A stretch of DNA of 64,000 nt from Fratercula arctica. Its lineage: Eukaryota; Chordata; Aves; Charadriiformes; Alcidae. The position numbers and the translations under genes are program-made. The stretch spans positions 26,741,352 to 26,805,351 of the forward strand of contig CANTUZ010000008.1 in the NCBI GenBank assembly GCA_947846985.1. The letters run 5' to 3'. Below are positions 27,788 through 38,383 of the stretch, one piece after another (positions within the stretch are counted from its first letter, which is position 1; every line of letters begins with the position of its first letter). The notes beneath the pieces are model-generated. The model did no database searches. It was not told the origin of the DNA and worked only from the letters and a program-made list of their open reading frames with translations.

Positions 27788-28995
27788 ACACAAAGAATCT
27801 GTTTTAAAGGCTCTTGTGAATCAAACTAATAGCAAGCACTTCGACATATCTGGATTTTTTAAAGTCATATCAAAGTATGAAGCAGCAGCTTCAGTCAGCT
27901 AAGTTTTGGAAAGCAAGCAGTACAGATCTGAGCCTGTGCTTTGTCATTCTCCTAGTCACACAGTTCAAGAGACAGAAAAGGACAATTACCAAGAAGTTCA
28001 TTGGTTATATACAGTACATGTTTAAATGAACCAGTATTCACTCAGATGAGCATATACTTATTTCACTTCTGTTTTCTGTACAGCAGTTAAATATTACTTC
28101 TCAAGACATAACTGTATCTATTTGTCCCTATATATTCTACTGACAAACAACAACAACGAAAAAAAAGAAGTCTTGCAACTGAGGAAATGAACATTTTTGA
28201 ATGAATTGAGATTGAAGTCTGACTTACGACACAGTTTTGTCACACTGTCTAGCTAAATTGCTGCAGGAAAACACCGATTCACTCCTTCAGTGTCTGTGCA
28301 ACTATCCTTGACTTACACAGGATCTCAGTGCCCAATCAAACAGAATATGATAATCACAGAAAAATGCAAAAGTATCATTTTAGTAATATGGATAGTCACA
28401 CAAAAGCTGTAACCACATCCTTGCAGTTAATCATGTGGCTAAGTGCTTTTCCTAGCTCATATCCTAAACAAGTGGCTTAGGCAGTGCAGAATTATACTTT
28501 CAGTAGGACATGGCAACTCATTCTCAGTGTTAAGACATTCCAGACGCACCTGTTTTCATCTGCCAAGGGTACACACTTGTATACATCACATATTTGTGTT
28601 TAAAGCTGTTGTGTATGTATCAGCTATTCCAATTTTAAAACGTCTAGATGTATCAGAACATACTAAAAGTTAAAAAATATTAAAAATTCATAATTTATAT
28701 AGATTTGCAACTCTACATTAAAACATGAATTGCCCATGAATTAACTCATAATCACTAATTATATATCTCTATGAAGTGTAATATATGTAAGTATGTGCAC
28801 ACAGACGTATCAGAATATACACAGAGGGAGCAAGATAAAATATTGGAATGATCAGTTTAGTGCAAATACACACACACAAGACAGGAAAAAAACCCTAATC
28901 CTTGTTGTATTTGCAGCTGCAAAGCTTGAAGGTATGATATCTTTTTGTGGAGAGGTGTGCAGCAGGGGATTTGTTTCTATCATTTGGTTTTGGGC
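27788..28995. other. Non-coding AT-rich DNA
   Basis: No recognisable feature. Ends at the 93-nt G/T-only tract. Confidence 0.5.
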
Positions 28996-29088
28996 TGTTT
29001 TTTTTTTTGTTTTTTTGGTTGGTTGGTTGGTTGGTTGGGGTTTTTTGTGTTTTGTGGTTTGTTTTGTTGTGTTGGGTTTTTTTTTTTT
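28996..29088 (+). repeat. 93-nt G/T-only tract with (TTGG)n core
   Basis: Ninety-three consecutive bases with no A or C. It includes T11 and T12 runs and five to six TTGG units (29015-29038). The long open frames crossing it on both strands (Phe/Gly/Trp-rich on plus, Lys/Thr/Pro-rich on minus) are composition artefacts, not genes. Confidence 0.9.
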
Positions 29089-31250
29089 ATTTGTTTTTAT
29101 TCCTTTTTTCTTCAAACACCTGAACCCAATCTCCCACATGGGTCTGACAGGACCCCCACCTATTAGTGACAAGCTGCTATGCCACTCCGGTGGAAGCATT
29201 TGTCTAAAGGCTGGTTGAACCATGTGTGTACCCCTCATGTGTCGTTATTCCAATTACATTAACACCTGTGCCAGAAACTTTGTCTAGATCCACTACAAAA
29301 TCTGTGTTCAGAGGACTGGAATATCTTCTGTTTTTTAACCTGGGGCATGCTAGCCAAGGGGGTATTATTACAGGCTGTTAAAGCTACTTACATAGAGCAA
29401 AGATTAGTATTGCACTGTAGGAACACTGACAAACACAGCACACCTGGACTCTTATTTAGCCGCATTTTGCTGAGTACAGGAAACAGTTTTTATTATGTGC
29501 CAGTGAAATAATTGCAAGAACAAATCTGGCTTTGAAGCTGAGAATCAGCCGTACCGAAGCCAAGAGCCGTGCCAGCCTGGGACAGGTGTGCAGTAAACGA
29601 GCAGGTGAAAAACAAATACAATTGTGAAAAGCTCGAGGATGCTTCTCTCATCACAAAGAATGCACGTCTCTTATACCGCTTCAGCTTCTACTGTCTGTTT
29701 TTACAGGGATTAAGTCTGTGCTGGAAGACACCACAGGAAAAAGGGAGATCATGAAAAGGCAAGCTTGGAGCCCTCCCCAAGTTTTCAAACTAATGACCTT
29801 TTTTGAGACAGAGCTGTCCCTTCCTTCTGAATCTGAAGTAGCTCATTACATTTCTGATTAAAAGTAATTCCAATAACAAAATTAAAAAGAGTAAAAATTG
29901 TGCCCTTGAGCCAGTAGAAAAACATGTTTAGTGAAATAGTGTTAAAATAAAGATGCTGCTCATTCAGATCTTGCTCTCAAATAAGACCTGAGCCAGTAAG
30001 TAAGAGAGAATCAATGCCTGGCAAGGCTCAAGGTGGTCTTCAGGATTTAACGTGCTCTATAGTACCATGTTCCCATAGTTAAGAAAGGATGGGAATGCAT
30101 GTATCATAGGAAGAATCTGATTTTTCCAAACCTGCAGTATTACATAGACAATAGAAGACTTGCTTGGCACAAAGGACATCGTAATCTCAGTTTTATAGCT
30201 CCTGTGCTTATGTTGGGGTTCTGACTTTCAGTCAGCATTTTTAGCTAAGCAATACTTTGGAGAGGAAAAAAACAAAAGCGAAGAAGCAGCGAATAAAATC
30301 AGAGAAATATATAGCACCATAGATGAAAGGAACAGCTACACTAAAGTTCTTCAAACATCTAGAATTCTCAGAAAGGGTACATTTGAATATCAAATATTTC
30401 ATGAAATAGTCAAAATAAGATACATGTATTTTTTGCCCTCATTCAGGGTAGACACTGAACTCCACAGTGCAGCTACTCACTGTAGCCAGTTTCAAACCAA
30501 GTATGAAGAATGTGTGTCCATACAACCTGAGGAAGAGCAGTAGAAGTGAAATGGAAGAACAGTCTGCGCCAGCAATTGCACACCGAGGTCAGAGAACCTG
30601 GTTTTTTCCAAGGACCAGCTTCCCACTTCACTGAAGTCAGATGCAAAGCTCTTACAAGATGAGGCCTCAGCAACAAACTGTTTTCTTTAAAATTCCTGTA
30701 CATTCCATTAAGTATCACAAACACAAACCTTAAACACAGTAGTTGCCATCATCTTTTTTCTTTCATTGACTAAGTCCTAGCTGAGAGAATCATGGCTCAT
30801 TTTGAACCCTATCCCTTACAGATCAACTATAGAAACTTTTTTTTTACTGTAGATTTGTCTCAAGCGGAGATGAACGTTGAATTAAAGAGTAATCACCTTA
30901 ATAGCAATCATATATGTAAGTTTTATAGCACTTTAGAAAATTTCCCTCATTAATAACATGCCTTTCTGCTCTGCTAAGTGTAGCAACTCAGATGTCTGGA
31001 TTCCAGCTGCTTGGGAGAGATGAACAACCTACAAAATTTTTGCCTGTCTCTTTCATCCACTACAGTGCCTGGCCCAAATCTCTCATTTAAAGTCCAGAAG
31101 CACACTTATCCTGTAAAGTGACCTGCTACAACAGGGAGAAAATCATCTTTCCCCATGTTCATTCATCTCTTGGCCCTTCAGCAGATGTCAAGTGAGTTTC
31201 AGTTCAAGATAAATAAGGATGAATGTCTGAAATCCTAGGAATGGGGCTTT
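29089..31250. other. Non-coding DNA upstream of the solo LTR
   Basis: No open frame above 83 codons and no repeat recognised. Ends at the ATATT target duplication. Confidence 0.55.
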
Positions 31251-31255
31251 ATATT
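31251..31255. repeat. Left target-site duplication of the solo LTR (ATATT)
   Basis: ATATT directly abuts the TG start of the LTR and is repeated exactly at 31770-31774. The perfect match fixes both LTR ends to the base and shows integrase-mediated insertion. Confidence 0.85.
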
Positions 31256-31476
31256 TGTCCTGGTTTCAGCTGAGATAGAATTAATTTTCTTTCTAGTGGT
31301 TGCTGTGTTTTCAGATTTGGTATGAAAGGACTGTTAAGAATGCATATTGTTTTAGTTGTTGCTAAGTGATGCTTATACTAGTCAAAGACTTTTTTTCCCA
31401 TAGAAGCTGAGAAGGAACATAGACAGAACAATAGAATGGCCAATAGAATATTCTATACTATAGACACAATGTTCAA

Positions 31477-31484
31477 TATATAAG
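31477..31484 (+). promoter_or_regulatory. TATA box of the LTR promoter
   Basis: TATATAAG lies about 220 bp into the LTR, the usual place for the U3 core promoter. Transcription would be expected to start roughly 25-30 bp downstream (near 31505-31515). The assignment rests on motif and position only. Confidence 0.6.
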
Positions 31485-31555
31485 TGAGGGTTGGCCTGGG
31501 GTGGGGAATATGATATCTCTGCTCAGGTCAGACTGGGCAACCAGTTCACCAAGTG

Positions 31556-31561
31556 GTGAGT
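31556..31561 (+). other. Consensus 5' splice donor inside the LTR
   Basis: The sequence AAGTG/GTGAGT gives a strong splice-donor match about 75 bp downstream of the LTR TATA box. If the LTR is transcribed, this could make a short first exon that splices to an acceptor downstream and so avoids the LTR polyadenylation signal. This is inference from motif strength. Confidence 0.4.
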
Positions 31562-31624
31562 GACCTGTGTCTTGTATATTCTTTTACCATTATTATTGTT
31601 ATTTTCCTTTTCCATCATTGTTCT

Positions 31625-31630
31625 ATTAAA
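31625..31630 (+). terminator. LTR polyadenylation signal (ATTAAA)
   Basis: ATTAAA sits about 150 bp downstream of the TATA box, where the R-region polyadenylation signal is expected. A T/G-containing stretch follows. Confidence 0.55.
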
Positions 31631-31769
31631 CTGTCTTTATCTCAAGCCACAAGGGTTTCCCCCCCCCCTTCCTTTCCCCTCCTTTTCTCCCTACCCTTCT
31701 GGGCAGGGGATAAAGGGGTAGAGCAAGAGGTGGTGTGGTCCTAGTTGCTGGCTGGGTTAAACCATGACA

Positions 31770-31774
31770 ATATT
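31770..31774. repeat. Right target-site duplication of the solo LTR (ATATT)
   Basis: ATATT directly follows the terminal CA of the LTR and is identical to 31251-31255. That neither copy has changed suggests the insertion is not extremely old, although five bases carry little dating information. Confidence 0.85.
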
Positions 31775-32019
31775 AAACATGTCCTACATATGACTGAGAA
31801 GCAGTGGGTCCTGCATACACACAACATGTTTCTCTCACCTTGGCAGGCAGTACTGACAAGAAGCCACCAGCTCAATAAAACTCATCCCAAATTAGCTATT
31901 ACTTCTTAAAAGCAGAACTCTCCAAATAAAAATACTAGTAATGCTAGACTATTTTCTGACTTTGAGTTTCAGGGCTGTTTAATGTCCTTTAAAGCAAACA
32001 CTACCAGTTATTTTCCTTG
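31775..32019. other. Spacer between the solo LTR and the CR1 element
   Basis: About 245 bp of AT-rich sequence that matches neither the LTR nor CR1. No motif stands out. It shows that the LTR and the CR1 are independent insertions, not one composite element. Confidence 0.6.
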
Positions 32020-32032
32020 AGTAAACTTACTC

Positions 32033-34390
32033 ATGGGGGACTTCAATCACCCTGATATCTGCTGGGAAGACCACACAGCCAGGCATGGGCAGTCCAGGAG
32101 GCTCCTCCAGTGCATTGATGACAACTTTTTGACACAGGTGGTACAGGAGCCAACAAGGAGAGGAGCACTTCTAGACCTGGTACTGACAAACACAGAGGGA
32201 TTGGTGGAGGACATTAAGGTTGGGGGCACCCTAGGTTGTAGTGATCATGAAATGATTGAGTTCAGGATCGTGGGCACTATCCACAAAACAACAAGAAGTA
32301 AAATTACAACCTTGGATTTCAGGAGGGCTAACTTTGGCCTCTTCAAGAAACTGCTTGGAGAGATCCCGTGGGCTAGGGCTATGGAAGGCAAAGGGGCTCA
32401 AGAAAGCTGGTTGATATTCAAAGACCACTTCCTCCAAGCTCAGGATCGGTGCATCCCTAAGAGAAAGAAATCGGCCAAGGGACACAGGAGACCTGCATGG
32501 TTAAGCAGGGAGCTTCAGAAAAAGCTCAAGTGGAAGAAGGAAGTTTATAATAAGTGGAAGAAGGGACTGACCCCTTGGGAGGATTACAAGAATGCCACCA
32601 GAGCGTGCAGGGATGAAACAAGGAAAGCCAAGGCCGCCTTGGAATTAGACCTGGCTAGGGATGTTAAGCACAACAAAAAGAGCTTCTACAAGTATATTGG
32701 AAGCAAAAGGAAGACCAAAGAAGTTGTGGGCCCACTGTTGAATGAGACAGGAGTCATGGTGACGGAGGATGCGGAGAAGGCAGAGTTACTGAATGCCTTC
32801 TTTGCTTCGGTCTTTTCTGCTCGGCCCAGCCCTCAGAAGTCCCAGGCATTGAATAAAGTAACAGGGAAAGAAGAAGACTTCCCTTGGGTTGAGGAGGAGC
32901 GAGTGAGGGATCAATTAGATCATTTAGATATTCACAAGTCCATGGGCCCCGATGGGATGCACCCGAGAGTGCTGAGGGAGCTGGCAGAAGTCATTGCTGG
33001 CCCGCTCTCCATCATCTTTGAAAGGTCCTGGAGAACAGGTGAGGTGCCTGAGGACTGGAGGAAAGCCAATGTCACCCCAGTCTTCAAAAAAGGCAAGAAG
33101 GAGGAGCCAGGGAACTACAGGCCGGTCAGCCTCACCTCCATCCCTGGGAAGATGATGGAACAGCTTGTTCTGGGCGTCATCTCAAGGCACGTGGAGGAAA
33201 AGAAAGCTATCAGAAGTACTCAGCATGGATTCACCAAGGGGAAATCATGTCTGACTAATCTGATAGCCTTCTACGATGGCATGACTGGATGGATAGATGA
33301 GGGGAGGGCGGTAGATGTGGTCTATCTTGACTTAAGCAAAGCGTTTGACACGGTCTCCCACAGCATCCTCATAGGGAAGCTTAGGAAGTGTGGGTTAGAT
33401 GAATGGACAGTAAGGTGGATAGAAAACTGGCTGAAAGATAGAGCTCAGAGGGTTGTGATTAGGGGCACAGAATCTAGTTGGAGACCAGTGACGAGTGGTG
33501 TTCCCCAGGGGTCAGTACTGGGTCCAGTCCTCTTCAATATATTCATCAATGACCTGGATGAGGGGATAGAGTGCACCCTCAGCAAGTTTGGTGATGACAC
33601 AAAGCTGGGGGGGGCGGCTGACACACCGGAGGGCTGTGCTGCCATACAGAGAGACCTGGACAGGTTGGAGATCTGGGCAGAGAGAAACCTTATGAAATTC
33701 AACAAGGGCAAGTGTAGGGTGCTGCACCTGGGGAGGAACAACCCCATGCACCAGTACAGGTTGGGGGCTGACCTGCTGGAGAGCAGCTCTGTGGAAAGAG
33801 ATCTGGGAGTCCTGGTGGACAACAGGATGACTATGAGCCAGCAATGTGCCCTTGTGGCCAAGAAGGCCAATGGCATCCTGGGGTGCATCAAAAAGAGTGT
33901 GGCCAGCAGGTCAAGGGAGGTCATCCTCCCCCTCTACTCTGCCTTGGTGAGGCCACACCTGGAGTACTGTGTCCAGTTCTGGGCTCCCCGGTTCCAGAAG
34001 GACAGGGAACTGCTGGAAAGGGTGCAGCAGAGGGCTACCAAGATGATTAGGGGACTGGAACACCTCTCTTATGAGGAAAGGCTGAGGGATTTGGGTCTCT
34101 TCAGTCTGGAAAAAAGACGGCTGAGGGGGGATCTTATCAACACTTATAAATACTTAAAGGGTGGGTGTCAGGAGGATGGGACCAGGCTCTTTTCAGTAGT
34201 GCCCGGGGACAGGACAAGAGGCAATGGGCACAAACTGGAGCACAAGAAGTTCCACCTAAACATGAGGAGGAACTTCTTTACCCTGAGGGTGGCAGAGCAC
34301 TGGAACAGGCTGCCCAGAGAGGTGGTGGAGTCTCCATCTCTGGAGACATTCAAAAGCCGCCTGGACGTGTTCCTGTGTAACCTGCTCTAG
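32033..34390 (+). CDS. CR1 ORF2 protein, N-terminally truncated (endonuclease C-part plus reverse transcriptase)
   Basis: Encodes the CR1 polyprotein that nicks target DNA and reverse-transcribes the element's own RNA. The open frame is 785 residues. Residues 1-80 are the C-terminal part of the APE-type endonuclease, with the GDFN motif (2-5), LDLVLTN (47-53) and the catalytic SDH (70-72). The reverse transcriptase follows: GPDGMHP (305-311), NYRPVSLTS (361-369), motif [10 protein letters not shown] (431-439), motif [12 protein letters not shown] (488-498) and motif C FGDD (519-522), where CR1 elements normally have FADD. Both catalytic aspartates remain. The C-terminal CR1 region (about 590-785) is intact and ends at TAG. 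The ATG at 32033 is an internal methionine, since the native start is lost. The endonuclease should be dead because its N-terminal half is missing. The polymerase could fold if expressed, but no promoter is left within the element. Treat as a retrotransposon remnant, not a host gene. Confidence 0.92.
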   Translation: MGDFNHPDICWEDHTARHGQSRRLLQCIDDNFLTQVVQEPTRRGALLDLVLTNTEGLVEDIKVGGTLGCSDHEMIEFRIVGTIHKTTRSKITTLDFRRANFGLFKKLLGEIPWARAMEGKGAQESWLIFKDHFLQAQDRCIPKRKKSAKGHRRPAWLSRELQKKLKWKKEVYNKWKKGLTPWEDYKNATRACRDETRKAKAALELDLARDVKHNKKSFYKYIGSKRKTKEVVGPLLNETGVMVTEDAEKAELLNAFFASVFSARPSPQKSQALNKVTGKEEDFPWVEEERVRDQLDHLDIHKSMGPDGMHPRVLRELAEVIAGPLSIIFERSWRTGEVPEDWRKANVTPVFKKGKKEEPGNYRPVSLTSIPGKMMEQLVLGVISRHVEEKKAIRSTQHGFTKGKSCLTNLIAFYDGMTGWIDEGRAVDVVYLDLSKAFDTVSHSILIGKLRKCGLDEWTVRWIENWLKDRAQRVVIRGTESSWRPVTSGVPQGSVLGPVLFNIFINDLDEGIECTLSKFGDDTKLGGAADTPEGCAAIQRDLDRLEIWAERNLMKFNKGKCRVLHLGRNNPMHQYRLGADLLESSSVERDLGVLVDNRMTMSQQCALVAKKANGILGCIKKSVASRSREVILPLYSALVRPHLEYCVQFWAPRFQKDRELLERVQQRATKMIRGLEHLSYEERLRDLGLFSLEKRRLRGDLINTYKYLKGGCQEDGTRLFSVVPGDRTRGNGHKLEHKKFHLNMRRNFFTLRVAEHWNRLPREVVESPSLETFKSRLDVFLCNLL

Positions 34391-34453
34391 GTGACCCTGC
34401 TCTGGCAGGGGGGTTGGACTAGATGATCTCCAGAGGTCCCTTCCAACCCTATG
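34391..34453 (+). other. CR1 3' UTR
   Basis: Short 3' UTR after the ORF2 stop. It contains the conserved CR1 tail wording GGTTGGACTAGATGATCTCC followed by GGTCCCTTCCAACCCTATG. This region is thought to be recognised by the element's own reverse transcriptase. It also serves as a yardstick for the decayed CR1 tails at 37.0 and 59.4 kb. Confidence 0.85.
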
Positions 34454-34477
34454 GTTCTATGATTCTATGATTCTATG
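34454..34477 (+). repeat. CR1 terminal octamer repeat, three units
   Basis: One GTTCTATG and two perfect ATTCTATG units. CR1 elements end in this octamer microsatellite instead of a poly(A) tail, which fixes the 3' end of the element. Confidence 0.9.
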
Positions 34478-34532
34478 TGTGTTTAGTACCATTTCCCTCC
34501 TTAATTGTATCTAGTTTTTAACATTTTACAGC

Positions 34533-34554
34533 AAAAAAAAAAAAAAAAAAAAAA
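34533..34554 (+). repeat. A22 homopolymer
   Basis: Uninterrupted run of 22 A residues, 55 bp beyond the CR1 end. It is not part of the CR1 tail. No retrocopy was recognised upstream of it. Confidence 0.8.
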
Positions 34555-36079
34555 GCCTTCGGGGGTAAAAAACTTTTAAAAGCTGTTGACATCATGAAGC
34601 AGATACTAAATCAAAGCTCAAAGGTCAAGAACTATGTTCCCAGGGATTGCTACTAAATATTTTGGATTGGGCTTTTAGAAATTCTGGGTTCCCAGGTAGT
34701 GCTTGAGAACTCACATGAACTATTCTTTTCCCTTATTTATAAATGCTGGGAGTAGCAACATCATGTTACGATTGAAGCTCCCATATAAGAACCTAATAAT
34801 TTTAAAATTATTTTTCTTTAAATGATATTTTCTTTTATAAGCTTACAGCAGAACATTTGTTTTGAAGAGCTGCACAAGCAAATGAATGAACTGGCTTTTT
34901 TTTTTTCCTTAAGTCTTGGAGTTCAAAAGGAGGGTAGCTGGAAATTACAGCATTAAGTACATGATCCTAGACCAGTTAGTTATCACTGGTAAAATACCAT
35001 TATTATATAAAATAAAATGTAATAGGTGTTTCATAAATAAAGATTCATATGGGAATAAATCCTATGGGCACACATGCTTCATTTGAGATGTTAAATAAAG
35101 TGATGGTAGACTGCAGAAAGATCACATGGTCATGCAATAAAATACAAACACAGTTTTATTTCTTCTTTTTTTCATCCTTCTCCCTTTTTGGAGATTTGGA
35201 AATAAGTAACGGGTTGTGAAGAGAAAGAATGGACAAAAGAAATGGGGATTAAGTCATCCAGATATGGATACTTAATATTTGTGTACATACCTGTGTAGTG
35301 CCATTTAAACAGGCTCCACCAAATGGTTTCTCATGCCAAGTAGGTAGCCATTTAAGCCTTAATATACAAACTTAAAAGCCAGTTGCACTGTATTGTTCAC
35401 TAGTGTTACAATCTATAGAAAAAACATTAACACTTCAATCAGAAATCTAATGTTCTTTTGTCTATTTTTTCAGCTTTACAATAAGCATTTGCCAAATTTG
35501 AAAACCATATATTTAGACCACAAGATGAGGGCTGACCGCTTGCAGCTGCTTTTTTCATATGCATGTGGAAATGATCAGCAAGTCTAGGATGTCACTTGGA
35601 GACCTGCTTGCTTTACGTTGTCATTAATGGAAGTATTGTTCTTCAAAAACATGTCAGAGGGGTTCCTCATGAGCAATTTTTAAAAAATGCCATTTTCTTA
35701 TCCATACAAATGTAAGTCAAATAAAATTACTCTACAGCTGCTGGGTTTCTAGCTTTTCTAATTGTATTTGTTCACAGGATTTCCTTGGCATTTTAAAGTG
35801 GAACTAGAAACAAAAGCAAACAAAAAAATCCAACCCAACAAACACAATGCATACATTGATGAAACCTCCCGAGTGCTCTAATATAATCCAAGGCAATTTT
35901 CTCTAAGAAACAAAATGAATGAAATTTGCTTATGGACCCTAAGCTTCGAAAACCCTTCAACTAGAACAAGAGAAATATGTGGCTGGAAGCCAATCGGCAG
36001 CCAAATGTGTTAGATGTGTTCCATTTATTATTAATGTGACAACATTCTATATAGCAGCAACAGTGCAGGCAAGTAAGGG

Positions 36080-36093
36080 GTTGCCATGGAGAT
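36080..36093 (+). promoter_or_regulatory. RFX/X-box-like motif
   Basis: GTTGCCATGGAGAT is close to the classic X-box GTTGCCATGGNAAC. It lies about 80 bp before a perfect 8-bp hairpin (36173-36191). Motif evidence only. Confidence 0.3.
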
Positions 36094-36172
36094 AAGTTAC
36101 TCAAGATGCAGCTAAAAATACTCCCTTCTTCCCTTACTGTAATAAATATTGCATTATATGAAGGCTAACAAT

Positions 36173-36191
36173 GATGGTATCAAATACCATC
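36173..36191. repeat. Short perfect hairpin
   Basis: GATGGTAT-CAA-ATACCATC: an 8-bp stem with a 3-nt loop. No U-tract or gene end nearby, so no function is assigned. Confidence 0.5.
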
Positions 36192-37002
36192 TCAAAAAAG
36201 TTTCCAGCTGTGAGCATTATGGCTATCTAATGGATCGCCTGATGGTCACACTGCATTTCTTGTCTGTATATGTGTGACTTCTTTCCCCACCCCCCCTTAT
36301 TACATGGTTAAATGTTAGAAGACAGCTGTTGACATTATTAGAACAAAATATTGCTGCCTATTCAGGGTAGATTTCTTACACCATTGTGACTTTGGGGGAT
36401 TACAGTCATGTTCTGCGAGGAGATGCAGCTTCAACTGGAAAACAAACGTATGGAAAAGTCTTTTGAACAAGATCACAGGGGGTTATTAGGCCTCATCTCC
36501 GAGGACTGTGGTTACACATTTCATCTTTTTGCTGCTCTCTGGATACCTTAAGATTACCAAAGATACTAATGGTACCTATTAATCAGTGACAAAAAAATCT
36601 GTTCAGTCTTTTTGTAAGGACTCCTCCCCACCTTTGGCTTTCCTGTAGTTTTTGGTATGTCCAAACAGCGGTAGACTTTTTATACATGGAGTTAGTAAAA
36701 GCTGTGTTGCAGCATTCCTTGTGCTCAACACAAAGTCTTTAAAAGCACCAAACTTCCATTTTTTTTGTTTTACTTCCCCCCGCTAAAACTTTTCAATGAT
36801 TCTGATATGAAGTGAATCTTAATCAACTGATTGAGCTGAGATAGAGATTAAAATATTTAATACCAGAGCAAAACATTATTAAGATCTTTGTTAATGTCAT
36901 AGCTACTCTTCCTTTTCTCTGCTTACGGTCCTTAAAATATGCTATTGGCATTCATTTATTTTCTTAATTTATCATCTAATTGAACAAAGGAATTATTTTT
37001 AT

Positions 37003-37080
37003 AGAATCACAGATTATACAGAGAGGAAGACAGCTCATCAGTCATCTAAGACGTGTCCTTGTTAAAGCCTACTACTGAGT
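37003..37080 (-). mobile_element. Possible CR1 3'-tail relic, minus strand
   Basis: Begins ATAGAATCACAGATTATACA and continues with GGAAGAC...CATCTAAGAC, which resembles the reverse complement of a CR1 tail (octamers, then the AAGG...TTGGA and GATCATCTAG block). It is short and diverged, and the flanks give no further support. Confidence 0.4.
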
Positions 37081-38283
37081 AGTAGATTGTGCCTGGGCTT
37101 TATTCAGCCACAAATTCACCTTCAGTGATGTAACAATATAGCTTCTCGCCAATACGCATAATCATATATAACCTTCTCATATTTCCAACTGAATTTAGAT
37201 CTTTCTTGCTTGGGGTGATCTTCCATTGACAGCATATTTATTTTCCAGTAGAATAATAAGCTCCATCTTAAAACACAGGATAATGTTTACACTTGCAAAA
37301 CTAAATTGCTCCTAGAGAAACAGAAGGCAGGGTGTACATTTTAATTTTGTCATTTCTCAAAGTACAACGTTATTTCTGCTGTTAATAGGCTGCACAAAGC
37401 ACACGTAGAAAAGGAAACCAGTAAATTTGAGAAACTTGGGTAACACTGCACAAAACTTCTCTCCGTGTATCCCAGGAGCTCTGCGGGTCAGCGCTGTTTC
37501 CCCCTGGAGTGACACACTTAATTATCACTTTGCTGAAAGCAGTAACCTTCCATTACAACATGCACAACCACTTCCTTCAGTATCACTATCTTTAACTATC
37601 ATTTTTCCTCTTTTGCTGTGTGCACTCCTTTCTTACCCACAATGGCACAAAAATGAGATATCTAACACCATACCCCCCAAGCACACTCAGCTGCTGGCTG
37701 AGTAAACACAGGAGCAAGTCTCTCCTGAACAGCAGGTGAGCGGACAGTTAAAGAAATGCCCAGATACTTTCTCAAAAAAAAGCACTCTTCTTCAAAATAG
37801 GCCTCCCTACCATGCTGAATTTCTGCTTCTCCCCTTTACCTAGAAGAAAACGGATGTGAAACTTTGTTTTAAAGGTCCACCTGAACTGAACCCCATAGGA
37901 TCTTTGAGCATGGGCTCTGTGGTTTATTTGTTGTCTATAAAGGATGTAACACACTTTTGGTACTGTATTAATGGTATCACTACCACTCTCTAATGGATGA
38001 TAATTGGACTCAGATATGCACCTGTGGCTCCGAAAGCCCTCCATTTGATTCTCCATCATTTGTGTGCCATTAGTTAACACCACATCTGGACACACACAGA
38101 CGCATAAGACTGCAGACCATATCCGATACCTCTTTGAATAGTTTCATGATTTACCCTGTATAGCATAGAGCTATTTCTATTTATTTCCAGAAGCAGACTG
38201 TTAGTTCTTTTGGGAAGGGACTTTTTGTTTGTTTGGCTTTTAATTTCTCCACTGCTGTTAAGTACATTTACCCTATCCTAGAC
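37081..38283. other. Non-coding DNA, nothing recognised
   Basis: Short chance frames only (92 codons at 37427, 107 codons on minus at 37772). Ends at the T16 run before the G/T tract. Confidence 0.5.
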
Positions 38284-38316
38284 TTTTTTTTTTTTTTTTA
38301 AAGCAAGATGTTATCC

Positions 38317-38383
38317 TGTTGGGTTTTTTTGTTTTGTTTTGTTTTGGTTTTTTGTTTTGTTTTGTTTTTTGTTTTGTTTTTTT
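38317..38383 (+). repeat. 67-nt G/T-only tract, (GTTTT)n-like
   Basis: Degenerate GTTTT/GTTTTT units with no A or C, starting 17 bp after a T16 run (38284-38299). Low-complexity DNA. No adjoining retroelement was recognised. Confidence 0.88.

Larger units (their letters stand above)
31256..31769 (+). mobile_element. Solo LTR of an avian endogenous retrovirus
   Basis: A 514-bp LTR that begins TGTCCTGGTTTCAGCTGAGA and ends GGTTAAACCATGACA, so it has the expected TG...CA ends. It is flanked by a perfect 5-bp duplication, ATATT. Inside, in order, are a TATA box (31477), a consensus splice donor GTGAGT (31556), an ATTAAA polyadenylation signal (31625), a C10 run (31659) and a G-rich 3' part. The end sequences match an LTR group I know to be common in neoavian genomes. 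No primer-binding site or internal retroviral sequence follows: the duplication starts at the next base, so this is a solo LTR left by LTR-LTR recombination. A 5-bp duplication fits class III (ERVL-like) or class I elements better than class II, which usually make 6 bp. The exact family cannot be named without a repeat library. Confidence 0.88.
32020..34477 (+). mobile_element. 5'-truncated CR1 LINE retrotransposon with open ORF2
   Basis: A CR1-clade non-LTR retrotransposon of about 2.46 kb; full-length CR1 is about 4.5 kb, so the 5' UTR, ORF1 and the first part of ORF2 are missing. Homology begins just after an in-frame TGA (32018-32020), where the codons for VNLL precede the endonuclease GDFN motif. 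It runs through the whole reverse transcriptase and a short 3' UTR to the octamer repeats at 34454-34477. Truncation at the 5' end is the usual result of target-primed reverse transcription. I see no clear target-site duplication, as is normal for CR1. It carries no stop codon or frameshift over 785 codons, so it is much younger than the CR1 relics near 20.8, 37.0 and 59.3 kb. Confidence 0.93.
34555..37002. other. Non-coding AT-rich DNA downstream of CR1
   Basis: Holds the RFX-like motif (36080) and the small hairpin (36173). The segment about 35980-36450 is varied and non-repetitive and would be the place to look for a conserved element. Confidence 0.45.

Noticed and set aside
28996..29088. 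Telomere-like or satellite origin for the TTGG tract
   Set aside because: No TTAGGG units and no larger repeating monomer.
28793..29238. 141- and 128-codon frames on opposite strands
   Set aside because: Both are created by the G/T-only tract, which cannot contain stop codons TAA/TAG/TGA on the plus strand and yields Lys/Thr/Pro repeats on the minus strand.
31553..31744. 63-codon frame inside the LTR
   Set aside because: LTR U5-type sequence; the frame has no retroviral protein similarity and depends on the C10 homopolymer.
33445..33924. 159-codon minus-strand frame
   Set aside because: It is antisense to the conserved CR1 reverse-transcriptase region, an expected shadow of the real frame.
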